Source of the DNA: an uncultured Kordia sp.
Lineage (GTDB): Bacteria > Bacteroidota > Bacteroidia > Flavobacteriales > Flavobacteriaceae
Length of the DNA: 64,000 nucleotides
Direction of reading: 5' to 3'
Assembly (NCBI RefSeq): GCF_947489565.1
Contig: NZ_CANLEA010000023.1
Location: 1 to 64,000, forward strand
The notes beneath the pieces were generated by a model. It was given only the letters and a program-made list of their open reading frames with translations, did not search any database and had not been told where the DNA came from. Of the stretch, positions 1 to 8,428 are shown one piece after another. The stretch's first letter is position 1. Every line of letters starts with the position of its first letter. A program made the translations under genes and the position numbers.

Positions 1-17
1 ACAAAATTCTTTCAGAA

Positions 18-125
18 TTTCACTCGAACTGACGTTTGGTACTGACTTTATAATACAAGATCGAGTGCAATCGAGATGTAGAATGATTTAGATTTCTATC
101 TTCTCAATGGCACTCGAAGTGACAA
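18..125. repeat. Dispersed TCACTCGAA..TGAC element
   Basis: TCACTCGAACTGAC at 20-33 and CACTCGAAGTGAC near 111-123 flank a middle with TCGAGTGCAATCGAGATG at 61-78. The same words recur at 2274-2400 and 33727-33765, so this is a copy of a dispersed, partly palindromic intergenic element. No gene is seen between 1 and 158. Confidence 0.55.
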
Positions 126-158
126 ATACTGGTATGTTATTGATTTTTAGACTTGTGA

Positions 159-632
159 TTAATTATACGTCTTCTTTAATTTTTTCCAGTTTTTGTTTGC
201 TGTTGAAACCAATTTCCCGTGATTGTTTTCTGCCAACCACAATTGTTGTGCATCCAATTCTAAATTGTATAAATACAAGAAGTACTTTCCTCCTTTGACA
301 ATAAATTTGTTAGGATCTGGACGGAATTTTGCACCTGCATACACTCCAAAAGCGCAGAATCCGCCATACTGTGGAAGGTATTTTTTAGGATTTCCATCAA
401 AAGTTGCTTTTTGCTCCGCAGATGTAAAATAATAGATCACTTTGTTGTATTCTGATTTGTGTTCTTTGACACCTTTTTGTGCAATTCCTAAGTCCAAATA
501 TGAAACCGGACTGTAACCTTGTAATGCAATATTACTATTGTCAATGTTGTTTGCTTTGTTGTCTTGTGCAAATATGAGTGTACTTGCTAACATGCTTAAA
601 ATTAAGATACTAGATTTTATGATATTTTTCAT
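159..632 (-). CDS. Secreted YHS-domain protein
   Basis: A 157-residue protein with a clear Sec signal peptide (hydrophobic residues about 5-21, ending LIFAQ). The mature part reads as a YHS domain: ALQGYSPVSYLDLG near residues 37-50, then YYFTSAEQKATFDGNPKKYL and YGGFCAFGV near 67-98. YHS domains are small and usually associated with metal-binding or redox proteins; the substrate here is unknown. It is the last gene of a run in one direction (AraC regulator, SnoaL-like protein, this gene), 29 bases after its neighbour, so the pair probably shares a transcript. Periplasmic location is inferred from the signal peptide. The family call is fairly sure; the function is not. Confidence 0.8.
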   Translation of the reverse strand: MKNIIKSSILILSMLASTLIFAQDNKANNIDNSNIALQGYSPVSYLDLGIAQKGVKEHKSEYNKVIYYFTSAEQKATFDGNPKKYLPQYGGFCAFGVYAGAKFRPDPNKFIVKGGKYFLYLYNLELDAQQLWLAENNHGKLVSTANKNWKKLKKTYN

Positions 633-661
633 TGTTTTTGTTTTTTAGTGATTCGTATTAG

Positions 662-1015
662 TTATTGTGCGTTAAAATATTCTTCTTGGATTACTTCTCC
701 TTTATCATTCCATTTGCGACGAATGATTTCATGCCAGTAGATTTTACTGTTGTCTTTCATATTGAAATCAAACGTGAATTCGGAAGCAGAAAGATTTCCA
801 TCAACAATGGTATTGTGATGCGTAATTCCGTTTACTTGTGCAATGGCACCAGCAAAACCTTCCATTTTTTGAACCATTTCTTGTTTGTTGGCAGTTGCTA
901 AACCATTATAATCTGAAGTGGTTGCATTGTCTGCAAAGAATTGTTTTACAGCATCTACTATGGCGCCTTGCGCTACGATGCTATCCATTTGTGTGGCTTG
1001 TTCTTTAATATTCAT
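662..1015 (-). CDS. SnoaL-like / NTF2-fold protein
   Basis: A 117-residue cytoplasmic protein without signal peptide. The pattern of an N-terminal helix (IVDAVKQFFADNATTSDYNG), a helix with KQEMVQKMEGFAGAIAQVNG and then antiparallel strands (SEFTFDFNMKDNSKIYWHEI, EEYFNAQ) is that of SnoaL-like polyketide-cyclase or nuclear-transport-factor-2 fold proteins, which include small-molecule binders, isomerases and many uncharacterised members. It lies 131 bases downstream of the AraC regulator at 1147-2184 and 29 bases upstream of the YHS protein, in the same direction, which suggests that the regulator controls both. No catalytic residue set can be assigned with confidence. Confidence 0.75.
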   Translation of the reverse strand: MNIKEQATQMDSIVAQGAIVDAVKQFFADNATTSDYNGLATANKQEMVQKMEGFAGAIAQVNGITHHNTIVDGNLSASEFTFDFNMKDNSKIYWHEIIRRKWNDKGEVIQEEYFNAQ

Positions 1016-1146
1016 CTGTATATTTTTTTGAATGTTAATTAATTTGTTATTGTTAATTACATTGCAAATATGCGGACGAATCGCTGTTTAGACGCTACAA
1101 AAAAGACGCCTAAAATTGTACTTTTTATTCGACAATCGAGATTTGA

Positions 1147-2184
1147 TTATTTTTTGTAATTGGAAGGAGAAACACCTACATAATGTGAGAAGAATGCAGA
1201 AAAGTGATTGGCTTCTTCAAAACCTAAGGTATGTGCAATGGTTTTGATAGCGACTTCTTGAGCCAACATTTCTTTGGCAGAGATAATTAATTGCGAACGG
1301 ATCAATTGTCCTAGCGACGTATTCATCTTTAGTTTTACTTTTTTGGACAAGGCTTTGACACTGATATTCATTTGATCGGCATAAAAGCCTAGTGTATGCT
1401 GTTCTTTATGAAACTCTTGAATCAGGTGAATTAAATCTTGCGTAAACAAATCACGTTCTCTATAATCGAAATTATCGCGAAACTGTTTCGGTGTTTGTCC
1501 AGTTTTGTTTTTGAAGGTACGATTGAAATATCCTGGATCTTTAAAGCCTTGATCATAAGCGATTTCCTGAATGTTTTTATCGGTAAAAGCAATGTCCTTT
1601 TGACTTTCGATCAGTTTTTTATTCTGAATTAAATTCTTGACAGACAGTCCAATTTTATTTTTAACCAACTGTTTTACATGATATTCCGAATGTGTCAAAT
1701 GATTTGCCAAAGCCGTTGTATTGATCGTATTGGCAAACTCTTGATCAATGACTTCTTTGACATCAAAAATGATTTGATATTCGTCTTTATTTGCTTGAAA
1801 TGGATTTTGCCAATACCATTGTTCGGTAGAAATATCGATCAGATCAGACATATTATCATTAAAAATCGTCGTATTTAAAAACGTTTTGCAATCATCACAT
1901 TCTTTAAAGTTGATATATCCTAAGGAAATTAAGTGTTTGAAGAGAATTCGAACATCTTTAGATTTAAAGATAATTTCATCCGGAAAGTGAATAAAACGCA
2001 CTACAAAATCATCTGAAAGGAACTTAATATACTGTCCTTTTTCTAAATAAATGGCTTTATCTTCCCAATCTTGATAGTTTTTAAAATCAACTTGAATATT
2101 TCCTGAACCTTCAAGAATATGTACTAAGGTATACTTTTCAATAAAATATACTTTGTTGATTTCGGCATGAATCTTAGTGACCAT
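1147..2184 (-). CDS. AraC-family regulator with two AraC DNA-binding domains
   Basis: A 345-residue transcription regulator. Residues 1-120 look like a cupin-type sensor part (VHILEGSGNIQVDF, YLEKGQYIKFL). Two complete AraC-type helix-turn-helix regions follow: the first about 141-240, with the signature NIQEIAYDQGFKDPGYFNRT and GQTPKQFRDN, the second about 250-345, with AIKTIAHTLGFEEANHFSAF and GVSPSNYKK. A usual AraC protein has one such region at the C-terminus, so the duplication is notable. It is the first of three same-strand genes, and a perfect 18-base palindrome lies 61 bases upstream. The target genes and effector are inferred only from position. Confidence 0.88.
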   Translation of the reverse strand: MVTKIHAEINKVYFIEKYTLVHILEGSGNIQVDFKNYQDWEDKAIYLEKGQYIKFLSDDFVVRFIHFPDEIIFKSKDVRILFKHLISLGYINFKECDDCKTFLNTTIFNDNMSDLIDISTEQWYWQNPFQANKDEYQIIFDVKEVIDQEFANTINTTALANHLTHSEYHVKQLVKNKIGLSVKNLIQNKKLIESQKDIAFTDKNIQEIAYDQGFKDPGYFNRTFKNKTGQTPKQFRDNFDYRERDLFTQDLIHLIQEFHKEQHTLGFYADQMNISVKALSKKVKLKMNTSLGQLIRSQLIISAKEMLAQEVAIKTIAHTLGFEEANHFSAFFSHYVGVSPSNYKK

Positions 2185-2244
2185 GAACTGTTTGAATTTA
2201 TCTTTTTAAGCGCTGTAAATATAGAATATTATTCTATGTGTTAC

Positions 2245-2262
2245 TGTCATTTTAAAATGACA
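2245..2262. promoter_or_regulatory. 18-bp perfect palindrome upstream of the AraC gene
   Basis: TGTCATTTTAAAATGACA reads the same on both strands and sits 61 bases before the start of the AraC regulator. It could be an operator for autoregulation, but its TGTCA arms also resemble the dispersed repeat that begins at 2274, so chance or repeat origin is possible. Confidence 0.3.
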
Positions 2263-2273
2263 TATTATATACT

Positions 2274-2400
2274 AATGTCAGTTCGAGTGATTTGCCTAAG
2301 CGAATTGTATCGAGAAATATTTTGAAGTAATCTATTTTTCATAGTACTTCTCGATACAATTTTTCTTCATTCTGTTTCGAAAAATCACTCGAAATGACGT
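2274..2400. repeat. Long nested inverted-repeat element
   Basis: The outer arms AATGTCAGTTCGAGTGATT (2274-2292) and AATCACTCGAAATGACGTT (about 2382-2401) and the inner arms AATTGTATCGAGAA (2303-2316) and TTCTCGATACAAT (2348-2360) can fold into one long hairpin. Words of the same element occur at 18-125 and 33727-33866. It fills much of the 398-base gap 2185-2582, where no gene is seen. Confidence 0.7.
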
Positions 2401-2582
2401 TTCACTATTTATAGAAATGATTTTCATTTGTCATTCTTACGTATGCTGGAATCTATAGCAATTCAAAGTCATCCACTCAAAAACCATGTTCATCCTAAAA
2501 AATACCGTGTTCCTGTAAAATAAAACCATAAATCCCTATAAAATAATAAGTTAGTGTTATAAATCGATCAAAAAACAATCTC

Positions 2583-3437
2583 ATGAAGAATCATATTGTC
2601 TGTCTATTATTTTTAAGTTTGCTAGTAAGCTGTGAACAAAAAGAAGAAATTGCCACCACCAATGCTACCAAAAAAATTAAAGTCTACTTGCTAGGAACCT
2701 TTCATTTTGCACAAACCGATAGTACGTATAATGTTTTAGATGCGAAACATCAGCAAAGTATAGAAGAACTCTGTGATATTGTCGTGAAGCAAAAACCAGA
2801 TAAAGTTTTTATAGAACGACAACCTGAGTATGAGTTTAGAAATAAATACGATAGTTTGTTCAAAGTTTATGTTGATACTGATGTTTTGCCGTATCGAAAT
2901 GAATTGTATCAAGTCGGTTTTAGAGTAGCCAAACGATTGAAGCATTCAAAAGTATATCAATGCGATCATCCTGGGCAATACGGACGTTATTTTAGTGCTG
3001 CATTGAAGTATGCAAAGGAACACAATCAAATGGGCTATATTGATGCTTCTGCGAAAGGAACAGTACTTCGGGAAGACGATCGTGTAGATGAAGATTCTAT
3101 TCAGAAAAATAGTTCGTTGTTAGACTATATTAAATGGATCAATAGTGAAGCAGTCATGCAAACATCACATGCGAGCTATATTGTAAATGATCCTCAAGTT
3201 GGTAGCGCCGATTATTATAATTACGACGATGATGATACCTTACTTGGCGCAGAAGTTACAGCCGATTGGTATCGCAGAAATATCATGATTTATTCAAAAA
3301 TGATCAATCAATTGAGTTATGAAGAAGATGCAATTTTCCTAATCATAGGCGCCGATCATGTACCAATTTTAGAATATTTATTTACTGCGAATCCTTATTT
3401 TGAAGTAATAAAAGCGAGTTCGTGGTTGTCAAATTAA
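2583..3437 (+). CDS. DUF5694-like lipoprotein (TraB/GumN-related)
   Basis: A 284-residue lipoprotein: residues 1-17 form a signal with lipobox LVSC (Cys 17). The mature protein contains VYLLGTFHFAQTDSTYNVLD near 35-54, then PDKVFIERQPEYEFRNKYDS, and near the end IFLIIGADHVPILEYL. The GTFHF..D, ERQPE and GADHV words are what I recall for DUF5694, a family distantly related to TraB/GumN/PrgY proteins, which are thought to be metal-dependent peptidases or their relatives. The spacing of His, Asp and Glu would suit metal binding, but activity is unproven. It stands alone, converging on the LytTR regulator gene with 8 bases between stops. Confidence 0.65.
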   Translation: MKNHIVCLLFLSLLVSCEQKEEIATTNATKKIKVYLLGTFHFAQTDSTYNVLDAKHQQSIEELCDIVVKQKPDKVFIERQPEYEFRNKYDSLFKVYVDTDVLPYRNELYQVGFRVAKRLKHSKVYQCDHPGQYGRYFSAALKYAKEHNQMGYIDASAKGTVLREDDRVDEDSIQKNSSLLDYIKWINSEAVMQTSHASYIVNDPQVGSADYYNYDDDDTLLGAEVTADWYRRNIMIYSKMINQLSYEEDAIFLIIGADHVPILEYLFTANPYFEVIKASSWLSN

Positions 3438-3445
3438 GTCTAAAA

Positions 3446-4120
3446 TCAGTGGAATAAATTTTTAACGATTGCTTTGTACGTACTACCAATAGGTATTTCC
3501 GTCGTTTCTATAAAAACACTTGCTGCTGCAATCTTTTTTAACCGATTTGTATTAATGATATACGATCTATGAACTTGTATAAAGTTTGATGCGTCTAGTT
3601 TTTTAAGCCAATTCGCCAAACTTCCTAAGGTTAGAATTTTTTCGGTTGTGGTGATAATGGCCACATAATCTAGTTCTGATTTGATATACAAAATGTCGTT
3701 ACGTTTTATTTTATGTGTGATTTTGTCTGCGTAGATCAAGATATAGTCTGAATCATCATCGTTCTTCATAGATTTTGCTGCATGTATTCTATTGACAGCC
3801 GTTAGAAAGCGAGCATATGAAAACGGTTTTACCATATAATCCACAGCTGCTTGTTCAAAAGCTGCTATAGCAAAATCAGGATATGCCGTTGTAATGATGA
3901 CTTTTGGTGGATTTGTGAGCGTTTTTAAAAAGGCCAAACCATTTAATTCGGGCAATTCCATATCTAAAAACATAAAATCAATCATTTGTAAGACTTCTAG
4001 CGGAATATCTAATCCAGATTCATAGACGCCAATACAAGTAATAAAGTTCGTTTTTTCGATATAATGCAACAAAACAGCTTGTGCATTTTTTTCATCTTCT
4101 ACAAGAATACATTTTAGCAT
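3446..4120 (-). CDS. LytTR-family response regulator
   Basis: A 224-residue two-component regulator. The receiver domain (1-115) has the acidic pocket VEDE (8-10), the phosphoacceptor Asp 53 in FMFLDMELPELNG, Thr 78 in ITTAYPD and Lys 98 in MVKPFS. The C-terminal part (125-224) is a LytTR DNA-binding domain (YIKSELDYVAIITTTEKILT, FIQVHRSYIINTNRLKKI). It overlaps the end of the LytS-like kinase gene by 7 bases, so kinase and regulator are translated as a pair. LytTR regulators bind direct repeats upstream of their targets; no target is evident here. Confidence 0.93.
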   Translation of the reverse strand: MLKCILVEDEKNAQAVLLHYIEKTNFITCIGVYESGLDIPLEVLQMIDFMFLDMELPELNGLAFLKTLTNPPKVIITTAYPDFAIAAFEQAAVDYMVKPFSYARFLTAVNRIHAAKSMKNDDDSDYILIYADKITHKIKRNDILYIKSELDYVAIITTTEKILTLGSLANWLKKLDASNFIQVHRSYIINTNRLKKIAAASVFIETTEIPIGSTYKAIVKNLFH

Positions 4121-5115
4121 AAGTCTAGTTTTAGCATGACGTTAAACAGTGCATTTTGATCTTCTATTATCAATTCATGTCGGTTAGGATATAGCAATTC
4201 CAATCGCTTTTTAGTGTTCTTTAAACCAATTCCACTAGATTCCCAATCGTCCGATAATACGTATTCAGCATTATAAGGATTTTTACAGGTAAAAAATAAT
4301 TCTTCATTGTTGATTTTTAAGCTAATAACGATTCTATTCTCACCTTTTAGTTTACTAGTGTATTTTACTGCATTTTCAACAAACGTAATTAGAATCAAAG
4401 GAGAAATAAGCAGCTTATTGTTTGTAATTTCTTCATCTATTTCAAACACAATTTTATCTTCCCAACGCAAACTATTGATGTATATAAAATCTTTGATATG
4501 TTGCCAATCAAGTTCCACAGAAACCTGCTCTTTTTTTCCTTCGCGCAAGATATATTTAAAATTATCCGAAAGTTTTAGAATAAGCTCAGAAGCTTTTTCA
4601 TTATTGGTCAATGTATACGCATAGATATTATTTAAGGTATTGAACAAAAAATGTGGATTTATTTGACTTTTTAAGTTCTTTAGTTCCGCAATTCGAAGGT
4701 GATTGCTAAGAATATACGATTTTTTAAAACTGTAAAAACTGTAGAAAATTAAACTCACTAAAATATACTCACTCAATATTCCTAAGGCGTGTGTTTTATA
4801 CGAATATCCATCCAAATGATAGATGTATAGATTCAGAATAGCTTCAGAAAAAAATACACCAAGTACAGTCATCACACCAAAAAACAATAGCAATAGCGGT
4901 ATTTTATAGCGATTCCGCCAAGGAAAGAAAAAATAATAACACACATATACTAGCACTAACAGCAAAACAATATTGCTATTGGCGGTAATCCATTGTACCA
5001 AGATATAGTTGCTATCTATATGTTTTAATAACGGATACGTAATGTACAGCGTCCAGAATAAAAGATGCAGATAGATTTCCCTTTTTAAGATGTTTTCTAT
5101 GCGAAATGATGCCAT
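4114..5115 (-). CDS. LytS/YehU-type sensor histidine kinase
   Basis: A 333-residue membrane kinase. Residues 1-135 hold about four hydrophobic segments (LHLLFWTLYITYPLL, IVLLLVLVYVCYYFFF, IPLLLLFFGVMTVLGVFF, LVSLIFYSFYSF). The catalytic part begins with the His_kinase motif LKSQINPHFLFNTLNNIYAY, in which His 155 is the expected phosphorylation site, and ends with an HATPase region (ILITFVENAVKYTSK, GIGLKNTKKRLELLYP). There is no separate periplasmic sensor domain, so the signal is probably sensed in the membrane. It precedes and overlaps the LytTR regulator and follows the TPR lipoprotein gene by only 5 bases, suggesting one three-gene operon. Confidence 0.93.
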   Translation of the reverse strand: MASFRIENILKREIYLHLLFWTLYITYPLLKHIDSNYILVQWITANSNIVLLLVLVYVCYYFFFPWRNRYKIPLLLLFFGVMTVLGVFFSEAILNLYIYHLDGYSYKTHALGILSEYILVSLIFYSFYSFKKSYILSNHLRIAELKNLKSQINPHFLFNTLNNIYAYTLTNNEKASELILKLSDNFKYILREGKKEQVSVELDWQHIKDFIYINSLRWEDKIVFEIDEEITNNKLLISPLILITFVENAVKYTSKLKGENRIVISLKINNEELFFTCKNPYNAEYVLSDDWESSGIGLKNTKKRLELLYPNRHELIIEDQNALFNVMLKLDLC

Positions 5116-5120
5116 ATAAT

Positions 5121-6014
5121 TTATTTCTTTATTTCAGCAAGAACCTTAGTAGCGTTTGTATTATCTGAGTTTAGTTCTAATGATTTTTGATAGAATTTTA
5201 TAGCATTGACAGTATCTCCAAGCGTTAAATAACATTCCGCATAACTGTCAAACGTATTGAACGCATTTGGATACAATTCTGTATTGAGTTTAAAAATGGC
5301 CAAAGCTTCTTTTGCATTTCCATTCCCCATAATGCCATATCCAAACTGATTGATGCCGCTTTCAGACAGATCATATTTAGAAGTTTTTAGGTTTTCTTTT
5401 TTTACGAATGCTATGATTTCCACAATCGATTTACCCGAATCCGCTAGTTCTGAAAGCTTTTTACTGTTCATTTTTTTAACACGTTCGCGTTGCTGTGCTA
5501 AAGTTTGTACTCCGTATGCGATGCGTTCTTTATCGGTAATTTTTGTGGTATCAATCGCTGACAATTTCCACGGTTCATCTTGCTGTCTTTCATACTGTGT
5601 ACCATAGATTTGCGGTTCATTTTTACTTAATAAATGACGATCAATCGCAGCGGCCAATAACCATTTATCAGCTGTAGAATCTAATTCAATAGATTTTCGC
5701 ATCAATTTTACTGCCATTCCATAATCTACAGAGTCTCTTCCATGCTGAAAAATCATAGCGGCATTGTGATAGTCTAATGAAGTATGAATTTTGTCTTCTT
5801 TTAATAGTTCATGGATTCGCACACGACGCAAACTATCATTTTTTGACACTACTTTCCAGTCAATTGGACGTTCTTTTCTGTCACCTTGATCTTGTTTGTA
5901 AATCGTTTTTAATTCTTCATTATCTGCAAGTATTTCAAGCGTTTGTGTTGTTGTTTGCTCACCTTTGCAAGCGTATAAAAGAATAATTCCTAAGATGATG
6001 ATTGCTTTTTTCAT
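5121..6014 (-). CDS. TPR lipoprotein, DUF6624-like
   Basis: I place the start at 6014, because the protein then begins MKKAIIILGIILLYACKGEQ, a proper lipoprotein signal (Cys 16); the longer frame to 6062 would bury this signal. The 297-residue product has a middle part with AAMIFQHGRDSVDYGMAVKL, WLLAAAIDRHLLSKNEPQIY and GTQYERQ, words I associate with DUF6624, and a C-terminal tetratricopeptide repeat (YAECYLTLGDTVNAIKFYQK followed by SLELNSDNTNATKVL). TPRs mediate protein contacts. It is the first gene of the operon with the LytS-like kinase and LytTR regulator, so a role in presenting the signal to the kinase is possible but only inferred. Confidence 0.75.
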   Translation of the reverse strand: MKKAIIILGIILLYACKGEQTTTQTLEILADNEELKTIYKQDQGDRKERPIDWKVVSKNDSLRRVRIHELLKEDKIHTSLDYHNAAMIFQHGRDSVDYGMAVKLMRKSIELDSTADKWLLAAAIDRHLLSKNEPQIYGTQYERQQDEPWKLSAIDTTKITDKERIAYGVQTLAQQRERVKKMNSKKLSELADSGKSIVEIIAFVKKENLKTSKYDLSESGINQFGYGIMGNGNAKEALAIFKLNTELYPNAFNTFDSYAECYLTLGDTVNAIKFYQKSLELNSDNTNATKVLAEIKK

Positions 6015-6267
6015 AAGATCGTGTATTAAAAATTCCTGTTTGTTTTTTGATTTCGTATCCAAATCTCATCAATAAGATACAATTCTACAAAAAACATCTA
6101 TGGACTTCCCTATTTGATCTATGAATATTGTTTTGGCAGTATCTGGAAAAAGTAAAATAAACATTATTCTATACGTCATCGGTTCTAGTTCAATAAAATC
6201 AAAGTATAGGATATTGGACAATGATTTCCATAAGTCATTTATATTAGCTATTTTGGATGTCCCAAAG

Positions 6268-8316
6268 ATGAATATACGACAACCATTTTACCTACTTTAT
6301 ACAAGCTTGTTGCAGCAACAGCATGCAAGATTGCTATGCGTTGTTTTTATATTTCTATTGACAGCATTTAATTTCGCTGTTTTAGGGCAATCTCTACAAA
6401 AAGAAACTGTTACAATTGATTTACAAGAAGAAACTCTTGGAAATTCAACAGAAATTACGCTTGATACAGATTGGGAATTTTATTGGAATGCTTTGCTTGA
6501 ACCTGGAAATTTCAATACCAAAGTGCCATTTACAACAGTTTCATTGGATAGTTGGACCAATTTTCCGCTTTCAGATACCGAAAACCTTCCTGCATTTGGT
6601 TACGCTACGTACCGATTGCAATTTTCACTTCCAGAAGAGAGACCACATATTTCCATGTACATTCCTAAAGCATATGCGGCTTCAAAAATTTGGGTAAATG
6701 GAAAGTTGTTTTCAGAAATTGGTCGTGTTGGCAAGTCTAAAGCAGAAACATTGCACCGACGTTTTGCACAAACAATTCCACTAGATATTCACGAAACAAA
6801 TTTTGAAGTGGTTATTCAAGTGGCAAATTTTTATCATAATAAAGGCGGAATTAGTGAACCAATTGTATTAGGCACGACACAACATCTTCAGAATAAAAAA
6901 ACAAAACGCATTATTACTGACATGGTTTTTATTGGAAGTTTGAGTTTTATTGGACTTTTCTTCCTGCTCTTCTTCTTATTTTATTGGAATAAAGACCGTG
7001 CAGTACTGTATTTTGCCATTTTATGTCTTTCGTTAGCTTATATGGCTTTGAGCGATAGATATGCGCCATTTGCACAAATATTTGAATCTGTCAGCTGGAT
7101 TTTATTAACTACGATTGAATATATAACGTTGTTTTTAGCAGGCTTTTCTGCAAGCATGTTCTTCTATCATATATTTATCAAATTTGTTCCTGAACTCTAT
7201 AAAAAGATCACTACTTACGGTTTTTATGCACTTTGCTTATTAGCAATATTTTTACCTGCTCCGCATTTTACACGATTAGTATTGCCGTTTCTTTTATTGA
7301 TGATTTTGAATATACTCTATGCAACGTTTATCATTTTTAAAGCCATTACACGCCAACGACATGAATCTATTTTGTTATTGACAAGTATGATATTGACTTC
7401 ATTCATCTTCTTTGCACATATCTTTATTTTCTTAGGAAGTAATGGAAACGGAATTATATATGTGAATTTTGGATACATCATTGTCTTTTTGTTGCTTTCA
7501 ATGCTTTTGATGACACGATTTTCAGATTCATTCAAAGCACTTGAAGAAGCAAAAGTGGTCGCATTAGCACAGAAAAAAGAAATCTCTGAAAAGTCACAAG
7601 AACTCTCAAATGTAAATCTAGAATTGAAAGAAAATGTACGTCAGTTAAAGAATTATAATGCAGAATTGGATAGTTTCAATCATATTGTATCGCACGATTT
7701 AAAAGCGCCATTAGTGGCCATGCATTCGTTGGTTTCTTTTATTGAAGAAGATTTAGAAGTTCCTGTAAATAAAGATGCAGAGAGTCATTTTAACGCTTTA
7801 AAAGGCAGAATTTCTAAAATGTATTCGTTGATTAACGGATTGTTGGAATATTCAAGAATCGCGCAAGGACAAAAGACCAAAGTGACTTTTAGTATTACTA
7901 ATTTGCTTCAAGAAATTGCAGATACGATTGATCCTGAGAAAAAACACAGCATTGTATTACCCAAAGAGGATAGCGATATTCATACAAGTAAAATAGAGTT
8001 TCAACACGTGTTTTTAAACTTGATGAGCAATGCCATAAAACATTGCGATAAGGAAAATGCTCAAATAGTGATTTCTTATAGCAAATCGTCCAATAAGTAT
8101 ATTTTTACGATACAAGATAATGGTCCAGGAATTGATCCGAAATACCATGATAAAGTTTTTGAGATGTTTTACCAATTGGAAGAGAGCGATGCTGCTGAAA
8201 GTACTGGAATTGGACTTGCTATTGTTAAGAAGATCGTTTCTGCCAATCACGGTAAAATCTCCATTGAATCAAAAAATAGTGTTGGAACTACCATTAAATT
8301 TTCGTGGATCGTTTAA
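6268..8316 (+). CDS. 7TMR-DISM-type sensor histidine kinase
   Basis: The start at 6268 gives a normal signal sequence (LLCVVFIFLLTAFNFAVLGQ); an in-frame ATG at 6121 would add 49 unlikely residues. The 682-residue protein has a periplasmic jelly-roll-like sensor region (about 50-215, including FGYATYRLQFSLPE and AASKIWVNGKLFSEIGRVGK), seven hydrophobic segments (about 225-415) typical of 7TMR-DISM receptors, a coiled coil (about 420-460), a HisKA dimerisation helix with SFNHIVSHDLKAPL (His 476 phosphorylated) and an HATPase domain (NLMSNAIKHC, DNGPGIDPKYHDKVF, STGIGLAIVKKIV). No receiver is attached and no regulator lies beside it. Such kinases often sense carbohydrates or related ligands; the ligand here is unknown. 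It is divergent from the LytS operon. Confidence 0.9.
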   Translation: MNIRQPFYLLYTSLLQQQHARLLCVVFIFLLTAFNFAVLGQSLQKETVTIDLQEETLGNSTEITLDTDWEFYWNALLEPGNFNTKVPFTTVSLDSWTNFPLSDTENLPAFGYATYRLQFSLPEERPHISMYIPKAYAASKIWVNGKLFSEIGRVGKSKAETLHRRFAQTIPLDIHETNFEVVIQVANFYHNKGGISEPIVLGTTQHLQNKKTKRIITDMVFIGSLSFIGLFFLLFFLFYWNKDRAVLYFAILCLSLAYMALSDRYAPFAQIFESVSWILLTTIEYITLFLAGFSASMFFYHIFIKFVPELYKKITTYGFYALCLLAIFLPAPHFTRLVLPFLLLMILNILYATFIIFKAITRQRHESILLLTSMILTSFIFFAHIFIFLGSNGNGIIYVNFGYIIVFLLLSMLLMTRFSDSFKALEEAKVVALAQKKEISEKSQELSNVNLELKENVRQLKNYNAELDSFNHIVSHDLKAPLVAMHSLVSFIEEDLEVPVNKDAESHFNALKGRISKMYSLINGLLEYSRIAQGQKTKVTFSITNLLQEIADTIDPEKKHSIVLPKEDSDIHTSKIEFQHVFLNLMSNAIKHCDKENAQIVISYSKSSNKYIFTIQDNGPGIDPKYHDKVFEMFYQLEESDAAESTGIGLAIVKKIVSANHGKISIESKNSVGTTIKFSWIV

Positions 8317-8364
8317 ATATAAAAAACCGCTATCGTACTAACAATAACGGTTTACATACTTTTC

Positions 8365-8428
8365 TAACAATCTAACAATCTAACAATCTAACAATCTAAC
8401 AGTCTAAACATCTAACTGTCTAACTATC
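8365..8428. repeat. Octamer tandem repeat, TAACAATC x8
   Basis: Eight head-to-tail octamers: four exact TAACAATC units followed by TAACAGTC, TAAACATC, TAACTGTC and TAACTATC. The tract ends on the stop codon of the TonB receptor gene and lies 48 bases after the kinase gene. The reverse complement of the unit occurs at 20383-20406. A loose inverted repeat AAACCG..CGGTTT at 8322-8352 may act as a terminator just before it. Confidence 0.85.

Noticed and set aside
6121-6267. The longer start of the 7TMR-DISM kinase at 6121.
   Set aside because: It would put 49 residues before the signal peptide; the ATG at 6268 fits the family better.
8365-8428. A protein-coding tract encoded by TAACAATC repeats.
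   Set aside because: An 8-base period cannot keep a frame, it holds stops, and it lies between two gene ends.
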